From Melastoma dodecandrum (lineage: Eukaryota > Streptophyta > Magnoliopsida > Myrtales > Melastomataceae): a stretch of 64,000 nt of DNA. Shown here one piece after another: positions 44,901-56,644 of the stretch. Position 1 is the stretch's first letter; every line of letters starts with the position of its first letter. Location: positions 7,626,001-7,690,000 of the forward strand of contig JARUPY010000538.1 of NCBI GenBank assembly GCA_029817715.1, written 5' to 3'. Position numbers and translations under genes: made by a program. The notes under the pieces were generated by a model, which was given only the letters and a program-made list of their open reading frames with translations, did not search any database and was not told the origin of the DNA.

Positions 44901-47900
44901 AATTGAATTTTCCATTAAAATTAAAAAACTATTATGCATTTCTTTTTGTGATCACTCCTTCAGCGTTGGTGCTTCTTATAATAAGATTTGATTATATTTG
45001 TATAGTGTATGAGAGGCAATGATTTTTGTTGGTATTTTGTGTGCTTTCTTGTGCGAACCAATGTTGTATTTCTTTTTGTGTTTTAAGTTCATCCGGATCT
45101 TGTGTATCTTTACGAGGGAGTGCCTGTTGTTGATTAGTAGTTTGTGTAAAAAGGCAGTGGTGCTATTAATTGATACATGGGAAATAGTTAATGTCTCTCA
45201 GTGTATTGTTCGACTTATGGAACATGTTAAGAAGGAAGAAAGCTTTTATTGCTTTTATCTCAGTAAGTTTCTTCTCATGTGGATGGATAATTAATTCTAT
45301 GTTTTGGCTTGTGTGCAGGACAAAAGCAAATGGTTCAAGGAGCTGGTATGTGCTCTCCCATTTTCTTTCAATTTCTTTTGCTGTAAACCAGTTGGTTCCG
45401 GAGTTATGCAGTCTGATCTTCAGAATTATTTATTTGTTGAACTAATCGAATGTTTTGTTTGGGATCAGCCATGGGAAGAAAGGCTACAGACTGCACGGGA
45501 GTTGGGGACACTTGTACTGCTGCAAAATTTGGATCCTTCATATACATCAGCTGAAGTGGAAGTTCTCCTTAGTCATGATGTTTGTTTCAATGGTAAAGAT
45601 TTTGGATTTTGTTCTTAATGTCCTTCTGGCTATCTACCTCTATCTTTATTACGTATATTGACTGGTAGATCCATATGCACCTCCATTATCAACTCTCATA
45701 ACTAGTTTGACTCTACTTTCACTGGTTGTTCTTCTTTATGGGGTAATTCCTGATAAGGGAGTTGATACGCAAAAATACTCCCTCGGTACTGCATAAGTAG
45801 CGGAAGATAGGTGCACATTCAAAGCCTTACCCTGATAAATCATTTGCTAATTCACTGTTTTTGTGTTCGAACTTTCTATTAAGACAATGAGATATTTGAA
45901 TTTACCATGTCCTTTTGATTAATAGTACAAAACCAAGGTTGTCAAATGGAGATTTAAATTGCGAATCAAAAATGTTATTTTTTGAATCGTTAACTGAAAA
46001 TGATATTTTTCGATTTGTGCACTTGATCAACTCGTGAATTGTCGGGTTCAAAATAAAATACTTAAATTACATTAAATAATATTTCCCACATTGAAGAGGT
46101 CTAGATAAATGATATAGGTAATACTTATAAAAAAATGATAGAGGTAATACTTATAAAAAATGATATAGGTAAAGTCTAAAAAATAAAATCTTAGAATCCA
46201 AATCGTATGATTGAGTCAATTTATATTACTAAATCTAATCTTTTGATAAGAATTCAGTGTATTGATGTTTGCTGTTACTTGGTCAAATACTTTTTGTCCT
46301 TTATGAGAATGTAGTGTGATTAGTATATAGTAAGATAAATAAGGCACAAACAAAATTTATTCAGCTAACTGTGTGTGTGGTTTCAGTATTGCGTAAGAAA
46401 TGAAATAACTTTCATTCCATTCCAACTCATTTTAAAGTTTAGTAACATAAAAATAAAGTGGAATGGCATATGTTCCATCCATTAATTTCTTTACCGTAGA
46501 ATGATTTACAATCCATTTCTTTTCTTATTTCATTCCTTAATTCCTTTCCAGACATCACATACATGATGAGTAGCTAGTTTTTCAAATTGTAGAATCCTAC
46601 GAATTGGAAGGTTCACATATGATTCAAACAAAATATGATTCCCTTCATGGTTCAAATTGTTTAGTATGCAAATTGGATTGAACTGTAAGATTTGAATCGG
46701 ATTTGATAATAGTGGTCCAAATATTATGACAGAGTTTAGTTATTGGGAATTGGCTTTGTATGGCCAATTCCGCCTATAATAGGTGGCTTTCTGCATGCGT
46801 TGACATTTATTTATGAATAATGATCACTTTTTTTTTTCTCTCAAATGGATATGCTATTATTTCCTCTTGTTTCTGAATACGTGGTAATCTTTTTAAATCA
46901 GTGACAACTGATGCTAAAAATATGATAGGATATAGTAAGGCGGGGCTTAGACGAGGGTTGTTCAGCTAAGACGATTCAGCAAACATCATCTTCAGTCCCT
47001 CACTCTGGTATGAACAAAGAGCACTTAGTGTCTGAACAATACAAGATACCGTTACTTGCCGGAATTAGTGATGTATCTCCTATTTTTCTTTATCCAATGG
47101 TCCTTATCAGTATGCGGTGAAATCTCATGGTGAAGTTCATTCTCGTCTTTTGTAATATAGAGTCGCAGCAGAATTAGAAGAAATATCATAACATTTATTT
47201 TGATATGCTAGGGGATCTTTTGGCTTATTTTTACAACTTAAAAGATATGGAGTAAAATTTCATGCCTTTGATTGAAGTGGATAAGTTTTCCATTTTAGAG
47301 AAGGTGATGTGGTACAGGGACGGCAAGGAATAGAAGATCCCTAAACCGAAAACGAATGGGGACGTCACTGAAAAGGGTGCGGAATGGAGTGACGTTCGGT
47401 ATGGACGGAAGGTGTGTGGGGTAGGCGGCTGAATGATGAAAAGGAAGGGTTGAAATCAACCTCCACGGATACAGATGCACCACCGTGAAAGAAGACTCGG
47501 GTAGACTCGTTTGGCCGTGGATACAGATACACCACCACGAACAAGACGAGGGCGAGGCACAACACGGAGGATACAGATACACCACCACCGGTTGGTACAC
47601 TCTACTCAATCCGCACTTGGAAATCCACCAAATGAAGAACGAGGTTTGAAGGAGAATCCACTCACTTCGGATAAAAGACACTAAGTCTGATAAGGGTTTA
47701 TAATTTGATTCCAAAGCTGATGTCCAAATGAGTACAAGGTGCCCATTATATAGGGAACACCTGAAAAAGAACTTAAATGCACGAAATGAACCTAGGCTAG
47801 ATGCATGCAAGGCAAGATTCATGGACGGGCCATAAATGGCTTATTGGTAATGCAACAAAGTAAATGCAAAGCATGAATGACAAATGCATGAATGAGGAAT

Positions 47901-50900
47901 GCGAATTGATTCAGCTTCTTTGAGGCTCTTCATCTTCGAGACTCTTGGCTTGGCCGACTCTTCGTTGCTCAGTCGCTGATGATGTCAAGTCGCACCTCCT
48001 TGAGTCGCACTCGTCAAGTCGACGTCAAGTCGCAAGTCGCACTCGTCAAGTCGACGTCAAGTCGCAAGCGAGTAAAGTGACGCCTCTCTTGCTGCGCGTC
48101 GACGGGGATAAGTTGTCGTCCGTCTTTGTATCATCCTCCCCTTGTTGAAAAGAGTTTGTCCTCAAACTCTCGTCGTCGTCATCCTCCACAAATGGCATGA
48201 GATCCTGGACGTTGAAGGTGGCAGAAACTCCATAGTCACCCGGAAGATCAATTTTGTAGGCGTTGTCGTTGATGCGCTCGACGATCTTGAATGGTCCTTC
48301 TGCGCGCGGCATTAGCTTGTTCTTCCTCTTGCCTGGGAATCGATCCTTGCGCAGATGAATCCAAACTAAGTCTCCTGGCTGAAATATCTTCACTCTTCTT
48401 CCGCGATTGGCTCTTTCCGTGTAACGTTGATTGGCCTTCTCGATCTGCGCTCGAGTCTTCTCATGGAGCATTCGCATCTCCTTAACGCGCTCCTCAGCAT
48501 CTCGGCTAACTGATCTCATATCTCTCGCAGGCATTAGTTCAACAGGGACTAAGGGATTGAGTCCGTAGACTACCTGGAAGGGTGATGACTTCGTTGTCGA
48601 ACTTGGGGCTCGATTGTATGCGAATTCAGCGTGGGCAAGTTTGATGTCCCAATCCTTCTGGTTCTTCGAGACCAAGGTTCGAAGGATTGTAGCCATAGTG
48701 CGATTGACAACCTCCGTTTGTCCATCGGTTTGCGGATGATAAGCTGTGCTGAAAACAAGCTTCGTTCCCAACTTGTGCCACAGTGTCTTCCAAAAGTAGC
48801 TTAGGAACTTCGTGTCGCGATCTGAAACGATCGACTTGGGTACTCCATGCAACCTTAGCACTTCTCGAAAGTACAAATCTGCTACGTTGGTCGCATCGTC
48901 CGTTTTCTGACATGGGATGAAGTGTGCCATCTTCGAAAATCGGTCGACCACTACCATGATCGAATCCTTTCTTCGTTGCGTTCTTGGCAATCCTAGTACA
49001 AAATCCATACTCACATGTTCCCATGGTCGCTCTGGAACGGGCAATGGAGTGTAGAGACCCTGAGGTTGGACACGGCTCTTCGCTTGCTGACAAGTCGCAC
49101 ATCTCGCGATTAGTCCTCGCACTTGCTTCTCTATTCGAGGCCAATAGAAATGCTCTTGTAGCATTGCCAGCGTCTTGTCAACTCCAAAATGTCCAGCGAT
49201 TCCTCCTCCATGGACTTCTCGTATAAGTAGCTCTCTCGTCGAACTCCTTGGAATGCATAGCTTAGAGTCGCGAAATAAAAATCCATTCACCTGGTGGAAT
49301 CGATCGATGGCTTGCTGGGCGCACTGGACGAAGATTGCTCCAAAATCTTCATCGTCCTTGTACAACTCCTTCAAATACCCAAATCCAATCAGCTTTGTCT
49401 CCATCGCAGATAGTAAAATCATTTTCCTCGAGAGAACATCTGCGACTACATTCTTTGCGCCTGGTTTGTGCTTCAAGACAAAGTTGAATGCTTGTAGAAA
49501 CTCTACCCACTTCGCATGTCGGCGACTAAGCTTGTGCTGACCATTGATGTACTTGAGAGCTTCATGATCGGTGTGCAACACAAACTCTCTGGGCAGCAAG
49601 TAATGACTCCAAATCTCGAGTACTCGAACAATTGCTAAGAACTCCTTGTCATATGTCGAGTAGTTCAATTTGGCGCCATTAAGCTTCTCGCTGAAATAAG
49701 CGATGGGTCTTCCCTCCTGCAGCAAAACTCCTCCAATTCCTACTCCCGATGCATCACATTCCACTTCGAACATCTTCGCAAAGTCGGGCAAAGCTAGAAC
49801 TGGGGCTGCGCTTAGACACTCCTTCAGTCGCTCGAAACTAGCTTGTGCGACTGGTGTCCACTCGAATTTGTCTCCCTTCAAACATTCGGTGAGTGGGGCT
49901 GCGATTGAGCTAATTCCTTGAATGAACCTCCGATAGAACGACGCCAAGCCATGGAAGCTGCGAACGTCGTGGAAACTCCTTGGAGTCGGCCACTCTTTGA
50001 TCGCTTCAATCTTGCTCTCGTCCACCTTAATTCCTTCTGCTGAGACGACAAATCCAAGAAATATTACATTCAGTTGGAAGAACTCACATTTCTTGAGATT
50101 TCCATATAGCTTTTCCTCCCGAAGTGTGTTGAACACAGCTCGCAAATGATTGATATGTTCCTTATTGCTCCGGCTGTAGACAAGAATATCGTCGAAGTAG
50201 ACGACCACAAACTTCCCCATGAATGGTCGCAAGACATGGGTCATTAGTCGCATGAACGTGCTGGGCGCGTTTGACAATCCAAATGGCATCACTAACCACT
50301 CGTACAACCCGTACTTAGTCTTGAAGGTTGTCTTCCACTCGTCGCCTTCTTTCATCCGGATCTGGTGATAACCACTTCGCAAATCCACTTTGGAAAACAC
50401 CTGCGCTCCATGCAACTCATCCAACATATCATCCAATCGAGGGATAGGAAAGCGATACTTTACTGTGATTTTGTTGATCGCTCGACTGTCCATGCACATT
50501 CTCCATGTGCCATCCTTCTTCGGCACCAATATGGCTGGAACCGAACATGGGCTCAAACTCTCTCGAACTGATCCCTTGTTGACAAGCTCGTCGACTTGTC
50601 TCTGCAACTCTTTTGCCTCCTCTGGATTGCATCGATAGGCTGGTCGATTTGGAAGCGATGCCCCTGGAACCAAGTCGATTTGATGTTGGATGCTCCGCAT
50701 CGGTGGTAATTCGACTGGTAGCTCCTCTGGAAATACGTCCTTGAACTCCTCAAGAATGGAAGCGGCCTGAGAATGGCTCGTCGCTTGACCTGGGGCAGAT
50801 TCGACAAGAACCACGAAATAAGCCTTCTCACCTTCCTGAATCGCTCGAACTAGTTGAACTCCCTTGATAGGCTGGTCGCTGAGTCGATCCTGGGTCGCGA

Positions 50901-53900
50901 TTGTAGGCTGACTAGTGAGGGGCATCAAAGTGACCTTCTTCTCTCCGACGTGGATGGAATACGTATTGCGATACCCGTCGTGTTGCGTGCGTCGATCAAA
51001 CTGCCACGGTCTCCCCAATAGTAGGTGGCATGCATCCATGGGAATGACGTCGCAAGCGACTTCATCCTGGTAGCTCTTCCCAATGGAAAATGGAACTCGC
51101 ACTCGCTGGGTGACTCGAACGTCACTCTCCTTGTTGAGCCATTGTAGACGGTAGGGATGTGGGTGCGCTTCGATGGGCAACTTCAGCTTTTCAACCATCG
51201 TTCTTGACACGGCGTTGGTGCAGCTACCACTATCCACAATCACCAAACATACCTTTCCTGCGACTGTGCACCTAGTATGGAAGATGCTCTCCCTTTGACT
51301 TTCCTCTTTCGCAGGTGTCACACTTAAAGCCTTTCGGACGACCAACAGTTCTCCTTCGTCCGGATACTCCTCTATCTCTTCGGCATCCCAAACAGGGTCG
51401 GCGTTCTCATCGAACTCTTCTTCTCCATCAGACGGCTCTCTAATGACAACGTTTCTTCTCGTCGGACACTCAGAAGCCATGTGTCCTATTCCTTGGCACT
51501 TGAAGCATCGTCTAGCATTATCTCGCTCGTTCGACTTAACTTCTGGTCTGGTAATCGATGAAGGAGTTTTTCTCGACGTCGTCAGTGGTGGCTTTGCCTG
51601 GGAGCTACTCCCCTTGTTGAAAGGCGCGGCCTTCACAAATGGGCGGGTTGTCGCTCTCCTTGCTTGCTGCTGCTCCACCTTGTGCGCCAATGCTCGCACA
51701 TCGTTGAAACTCCAATATTGTTGTAGGTCAACGGCATCTGCGATTTGGGGCTTGAGTCCTCGAAGATACCTGGCAATGGTTTGCTCTGGGGCTTCTTGGA
51801 CATCACATTGCAGCAACAGTCTCTCGAATTCCCATGTATACTCCGATACACTTGAGACTTGTTGTAGCGACTGCAATTTGAGGTAGAGATCTCGTCGATG
51901 ATGCTCTGGTAGAAATCTCTTCGTCATGGCCCTCTTCATTTTTTACCACGTACGAATTTTATCACGCCCTTCCCTACGGCGCTGCTGGTTGGTGTTCTCC
52001 CACCACAAACTCGCGTACTTCTTCAATTTCAAGGCAGCCAGTTTCACCTTTCGATCCTCGGGCACTTCCTCGTAATCAAAGATGCGCTCCACGGTGTGCA
52101 TCCAATCGATGAACTCGTTGGGGTCCAAGTTTCCTTCGAACTCCGGAATCTGAACGCTCATCGTCGGGGCTCTCCTCTCCTGCCTACGATACTCCGGTGA
52201 AGAACCTCGTTGAGACTCCTCGCGCCATGGGTTCTCCTCATCATCGCTCTCTATTCGACTGCGGGAAGTCGATGCATGCTGTGTCCGTAACGACTGTAAT
52301 TGCTGTTGAAGATCGCCTATCTGCTCCTCAAGCCGAGCAACTTGTGCTTCGTCTAGAGTCATACCGCGTTGAAATCTTCCGGCCATTGACAACCTAGGGC
52401 TCTGATACCAAGATTGTACAGGGACGGCAAGGAATAGAAGATCCCTAAACCGAAAACGAATGGGGACGTCACTGAAAAGGGTGCGGAATGGAGTGACGTT
52501 CGGTATGGACGGAAGGTGTGTGGGGTAGGCGGCTGAATGATGAAAAGGAAGGGTTGAAATCAACCTCCACGAATACAGATGCACCACCGTGAAAGAAGAC
52601 TCGGGTAGGCTCGTTTGGCCGTGGATACAGATACATCACCACGAACAAGACGAGGGCGAGGCACAACACGGAGGATACAGATACACCACCACCGGTTGAT
52701 ACACTCTACTCAATCCACACTTGGAAATCCACCAAATGAAGGACGAGGTTTGAAGGAGAATCCACTCACTTCGGATAAAAGACACTAAGTCTGATAAGGG
52801 TTTATAATTTGATTCGAAAGCTAATGTCCAAATGAGTACAAGGTGCCTATTATATAGGGAACACCTGAAAAAGAACTTAAATGCACGAAATGAACCTAGG
52901 CTAGATGCATGCAAGGCAAGATTTATGGACGGGCCATAAATGGCTTATTGGTAATGCCACAAAGTAAATGCAAAGCATGAATGACAAATGCAAGAATGAG
53001 GAATGCGAATTGATTCAGCTTCTTTGAGGCTCTTCATCTTCGAGACTCTTGGCTTGGCCGACTCTTCGTTGCTCAGTCGCTGATGATGTCAAGTCGCACC
53101 TCCTTGAGTTGCACTCGTCAAGTCGACGTCAAGTCGCAAGTCGCACTCGTCAAGTCGACGTCAAGTCGCAAGCGAGTAAAGTGACGCCTCTCTTGCTGCG
53201 CGTCGACGGGGATAAGTTGTCGTCCGTCTTTGTATCATGATGCAGTACTGGCACTGGGTATGCACCGCCATCTGCATGTCTGAGTGAGCTCTGAAAGCTT
53301 TTGTAGGTATTCTAGGTTTGTCTTGATAGGGATCATTTTATGCTTGAACCCCGCAGGCATAATATGTCTGTAGTTTGAGCTTTGTCCTCTGCTTTTCTTT
53401 ACATACCCATGCCTAGACTAGACATTGAATTATTTGCAACACTCCTTTATTTATCAAAGTTATTTTTTATGGGTGGATAATGTTTGTCTCAATGGTGAGC
53501 CGTTGCCCAACAGAAAAGTTAATCATTGGTAAGGATGTATACAAATGTACACCTGACTGGTAGTGTCCTATGTATTGGGGATACATTATAATGACTAATT
53601 ATACTTTGCTCCAATTGTATATATAATAGAGATGATCAATGGGCTGTCTGACTAGAGAGGATCAATCTTTCAATAAAACAAGCTTTTTAGCTTTGAGTTC
53701 ATGTATATAATTCAACCATTATGATTTCTTAAATTCCCATGGTAATGGAGTCCTACATCTATTAAGGTGACCCTTGGCATGATGATATCGGTCAATCATG
53801 TTTATTTTCTTTGTTGGTTGCAGATTCTGCCTGGAATTATATTAACACAAAGTTTATAATTTCTTGGTATTGAGGCAGGCGGGGAAGTTGGCTCCTCTCA

Positions 53901-55779
53901 AGTGGAGAGATCAGAACTAGTATAATTTAACTTATAAAATAAATAAATAAGCTTTTCTGGTTGGCAAAACATTCTAGAACATGTCGCCCCTCTTTCCTGG
54001 GAGGGCAAAAGGTTAGAAAGGAAGAGTCTGATGTTCAATGATATGGTTGATATTTTGGCTTGATTATTTTGCATTTTATAGTGTATGTTGGGAAATGCTC
54101 GCTCCTGACTTTTGTTTGCCTGGCATGCTGTGTATGTAGCATTTCTTGGAGTTAACATTTCATTCTTTTTGGCCCTCAATGTGTTGGTTGTCGGTACTCT
54201 ACCTGTATATTTTCAGCATCAAAATATTTACTTCATCTCTCGAAAACAAAAAATGCGGAGATTTTATCATTTTCTTGATGATTTAGCAAGATTAATTGCA
54301 ACCGATAGTTAAATATTTTCTTTCTTTCTCATGCAGGGAAAGCTTTTGTCATTTTTAAGAGAAGTACTGGATGGTTATTACTTCCAAATGGAAGGTGACG
54401 TCCATTGGTTCTACTTTCTCAGGGAATCTGCTGAAAGAAATTCTTTTATTGTTTTGGAATTTGGCGTACCTCATTAGAGGGAAGTTAACTAAACAATTTC
54501 TTAGATACCTCTCTTGGAATTTTACTATATTTTTTTCTAAAGAATCAATACCCCACAGATAGCCCTTGAATGTTATGTTTAGGTTGCGGATGTTTTCTAC
54601 ATCTCCGTATCCTGCGCTGGCCATGAGTGTCGTATACACCATAGGCAGTTCATTTTTAAGAACTACCATGTGAAGGTGCATTAGGCACTCAACATCTATA
54701 TGATCCAATTTTTTGGTCATTTGATTGTTTGAGCTTTGTTCTCTATTAACTTTAGTCTGCAAAATAATTTGTCGTTTAAGGTACAAAGTTTCAAAATTCT
54801 CCAAATAGGTTGAGAAATCGCTGTTAGAAAGAGCGAGTTCGATTTACAAAAGAACTCGTCATTGGTTCGATTTACAAAAGAACTCGTCATTGGGAACGAA
54901 GAGTTCCTAACTAAATTTTGGAATTGGTCAAGTTCGGGGTCCTGTTTGGTATGTTTTTTCTAAGGGAGGGGAACGGCGAGTTCTTTACAAATGGAACTCG
55001 TTGTTTGCAACAACAAATTTTCAATTTTATATCAAGAGTTTTGAAAGTTGTTGCCCGTATTGGGCAAAATATTTTACGGACTAATGTTATAATGGAACAA
55101 AGCTCTTGATCGTTTTGCTTTACCTTCAATTCTGAAAAGGTGTCTGCATTGATACTTATAGGTTACCTTTCCTCACACGCAGCTGAAATCAACTGACATC
55201 TGCTGGGTTACTGTTTGATTTGTTTACTGACATATTGTCCTTTGGGACTTTGCTGAACATTATTTGCAGACCTCTTATCAGCACTTTTGGGAACCCTTGC
55301 TTTGGTAAAAAGCAGTTGACCTTTGCCGGACATCTGTCTATAAATGATCCACGGCTACGTTTGAATTACGAGACAGTGTGTTTCTCTCAAATCTCCTCAT
55401 CCTTGTTCCAAATGCCTGATTCAACCTGTTCATACGCAACTGCAATATCCGTGTCCTTTCTTTGGCTGTCTAGCATGTACACGAGTCCTTATGTTTGAAT
55501 TCCTTCTACCAGAGAGAAGCTGTGGCTACTTCACACTGTTCACAGCCCAACACATTAGAGTATGACCTGACCAAGGAATGGTGTTTGCTGCAGCAACGGT
55601 CAAAGTTAGCTTGGCAAAAGTTTGTTAAGGTCTCAATCTTTTCAGTCGAATGCATATAGTCACTGTCCATTTGTTGGCTGCCACTATCTAGTATTGATGC
55701 TGAAAATGGTGTTTTTGTTAACTTACAGCGACAAGAACAAGAGCTGAGACAACTTAGAGTTACTCTTAATCCTAAATGA
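38913..55779 (+). CDS. ASI1: ASI1/IBM2-like BAH-RRM protein, 10 coding exons, intronic gypsy element
   Basis: The coding exons are 38913-39260, 40014-40182, 41762-42346, 45319-45345, 45469-45561, 46929-47007, 54337-54394, 55270-55375, 55513-55629 and 55729-55779 (TGA). All have GT-AG borders and matching phases. Exons 1-3 encode the BAH domain (EFKWGEKGSLGGKRRDVQFY, LYDSVYLYKEGE, VKILWLFHPREIS, GEGAGLANVNPL, GKCNILCISKDRRNPQP, FVFYRAFDVG, KYLFNRV). Exons 4-8 encode WFKEL+PWEERL and an RRM (GTLVLLQNLDPSYTSAEVE, EGCSAKTIQQTSSSVPHSGKAFVIFKR, NGRPL). Exons 9-10 give REAVATSHCSQPNTLEYDL and EWCLLQQRSKLAWQKF. This order and tail match Arabidopsis ASI1/IBM2, which promotes full-length transcripts across introns with heterochromatic repeats. 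Exon 3 needs a one-base frame correction near 42017-42023 (otherwise TGA at 42055 ends a BAH-only protein), and the RRM lacks ~15-20 residues after FVIFK. The gene spans ~17 kb because intron 6 holds a gypsy element. Confidence 0.85.
43757..44690. mobile_element. Possible non-autonomous element with GGCG-rich ends in intron 3
   Basis: The left end has CAAGGCGGGGCGAGGGCCAA with AAGGCGCCACATAAGCCC. The right end has AAGGCAATCGCCTCGCC and TAGCACCTCACGCCTCGGGC, which in reverse complement resembles the left end. Interspersed GCC/GGC words at both ends with an AT-rich middle recall hAT-like MITEs. The ends are too diverged to fix a target duplication. Confidence 0.35.
47310..48133 (-). repeat. 3' LTR of the intronic gypsy element
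   Basis: On the minus strand it runs from TGATACAAAGACGG to CCCTGTACCA. CTATATAATGGGCACC (minus strand, about 47742-47757) is a TATA box. Near the U3 start, at 47985-48065, are tandem ~30-bp units with CAAGTCGACGTCAAGTCGC. The polyprotein stop codon lies inside this LTR (48046). Confidence 0.92.
48046..52386 (-). pseudogene. Gypsy gag-pol polyprotein, interrupted by one stop
   Basis: Gag starts at ATG 52386 (MAGRFQRGMTLDEAQ) with a coiled-coil-like LEEQIGDLQQQLQSL and the capsid block NEFIDWMHTVERIFDYEEV. A TAA at 51943-51945 replaces a sense codon seen in the sister copy at 58144. From 51939 an open frame of 1297 codons carries the zinc knuckle CFKCQGIGHMASEC, protease VIVDSGSCTNAVS, reverse transcriptase with YFDDILVYS and RNase H (VECDASGVGIGGVLLQ). 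It then carries the integrase HHCC zinc finger (HFGVDKTL...CATCQQAKS) and core (MDFVLGLP, VSDRDTKF, QTDGQTEVVNR). The rest of pol is open. The single stop lies in gag, so this copy is inactive on its own or relies on readthrough or another copy. Confidence 0.9.
52396..52412 (-). other. Primer-binding site of the intronic gypsy element
   Basis: On the minus strand TTGGTATCAGAGCCCTA starts a few bases after the LTR edge. It matches the initiator-methionine tRNA complement. Confidence 0.85.
52414..53237 (-). repeat. 5' LTR of the intronic gypsy element
   Basis: It matches 47310-48133 along its whole length with scattered single-base differences and the same TATA box and subrepeats. The downstream edge TATCA is followed by the TGATG target duplication. 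Confidence 0.92.
53243..54336 (+). other. Remainder of intron 6 of the ASI1-like gene
   Basis: After the gypsy element the intron runs to the acceptor ATGCAG at 54331-54336. It is AT-rich with no reading frame or repeat that I can assign. Removing the element and one target copy leaves an intron of about 1.4 kb. Confidence 0.6.
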
Positions 55780-56095
55780 AAGGTTTCCGCTTGGTTGTTG
55801 CAGTTTGGGGGTAAGTAAACTGAAAGTTAAACAATTCGTTACTTAAGGGGAAGACTAACAAGTCTTGAATCATGAAGGTTTGTTAGAAAGTTTGTTCACT
55901 TATAAGTGTTAATATTACTCGGTCAAGAGGTAAACAGGAAAATTTACCTGAACACATCAGCCTTGCTCATCTTTCGATCATCTCGGCTGTTGTTTTTGAG
56001 CTATGGTGGTTTTGGCCCGTGATTTTGGTTTTACTTCTCCCATTGTTTACTTTCAACCATGGTGACATCATCAATTTGCATTTTGGGGAGATCTA
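55780..56095 (+). other. 3' flank of the ASI1-like gene
   Basis: This should contain the 3' UTR and polyadenylation signal, but no single clear AATAAA is present. No other gene is seen before the LTR at 56096. Confidence 0.4.
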
Positions 56096-56644
56096 TGTTA
56101 GAATTTTATTTTCCTTTTAATTATTTTATTTTGTTTTATAAAAATTTTGTTGGGCTATAATCAATTACTAATTTAAGTTTTCAAAAACCGGGCTGTATTA
56201 CAATATACGAGATAATGCATGATAGCTCGTTCAGTTTGGGCGATCTTTTATTTGAGCTTTTGCGGTATATCGGTTTGTTATTAATGTGGTTTGGACGGCT
56301 TATGGTGTAGGCCCGTGTTGACGTAAGCCCGTGATGGAAGGGCCCGTCGCCCCTTATATTAACAGGTGCTAGGTCCCCTCTTCCACTTGTCTTAACCCTA
56401 ATAGTGGTGCTCCATCGGCCGTCGGCAAGTCAGGGAGAGGAAGACCCAGATCACCGTCTTTTCCCCTTCGTTGTTTGCAGATCTCATCGGGTAATACTCC
56501 TGAATTAAGATAACGATGAAGACGGAGTTTAAAGACCTAATAATCTGATTTTATGAATGTTCGTTAATCACAGGTATGTTTCCACACTTTTTCGTGTCAT
56601 AAATTCGATTGCGGTGATCCTGGATTGGATTGATTTTTCTTACA
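56096..56644 (+). repeat. Putative LTR followed by a primer-binding site
   Basis: The segment begins TGTTAGAATTTT and ends TTTTCTTACA. TATGGTATCAGAGCGTCC, a canonical iMet primer-binding site, follows at 56645. A TATA-like TTATATTAACAGG lies near 56356, with a transcript-like leader after it. Only one LTR is visible. Confidence 0.6.

Larger units (their letters stand above)
47310..53237 (-). mobile_element. Full-length Ty3/gypsy chromovirus-like element in intron 6 of the ASI1-like gene
   Basis: Two 824-bp LTRs (47310-48133, 52414-53237) flank a 4.3-kb interior. The insertion is bounded by a perfect 5-bp target duplication TGATG (47305-47309 and 53238-53242). I count roughly a dozen substitutions between the LTRs, so the insertion is fairly recent. 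On the minus strand there is a PBS at 52396-52412, gag-pol, then a polypurine tract (48134-48153). It points opposite to the host gene. The absence of a chromodomain, and a C-terminus that runs into the 3' LTR, resemble the CRM-like group; that is an inference. Confidence 0.93.

Noticed and set aside
47295..47822. 175-codon minus-strand ORF ending in the gypsy LTR, repeated at 58129 and 63220
   Set aside because: It lies wholly in LTR sequence and recurs because the LTR recurs. No protein motif is present.
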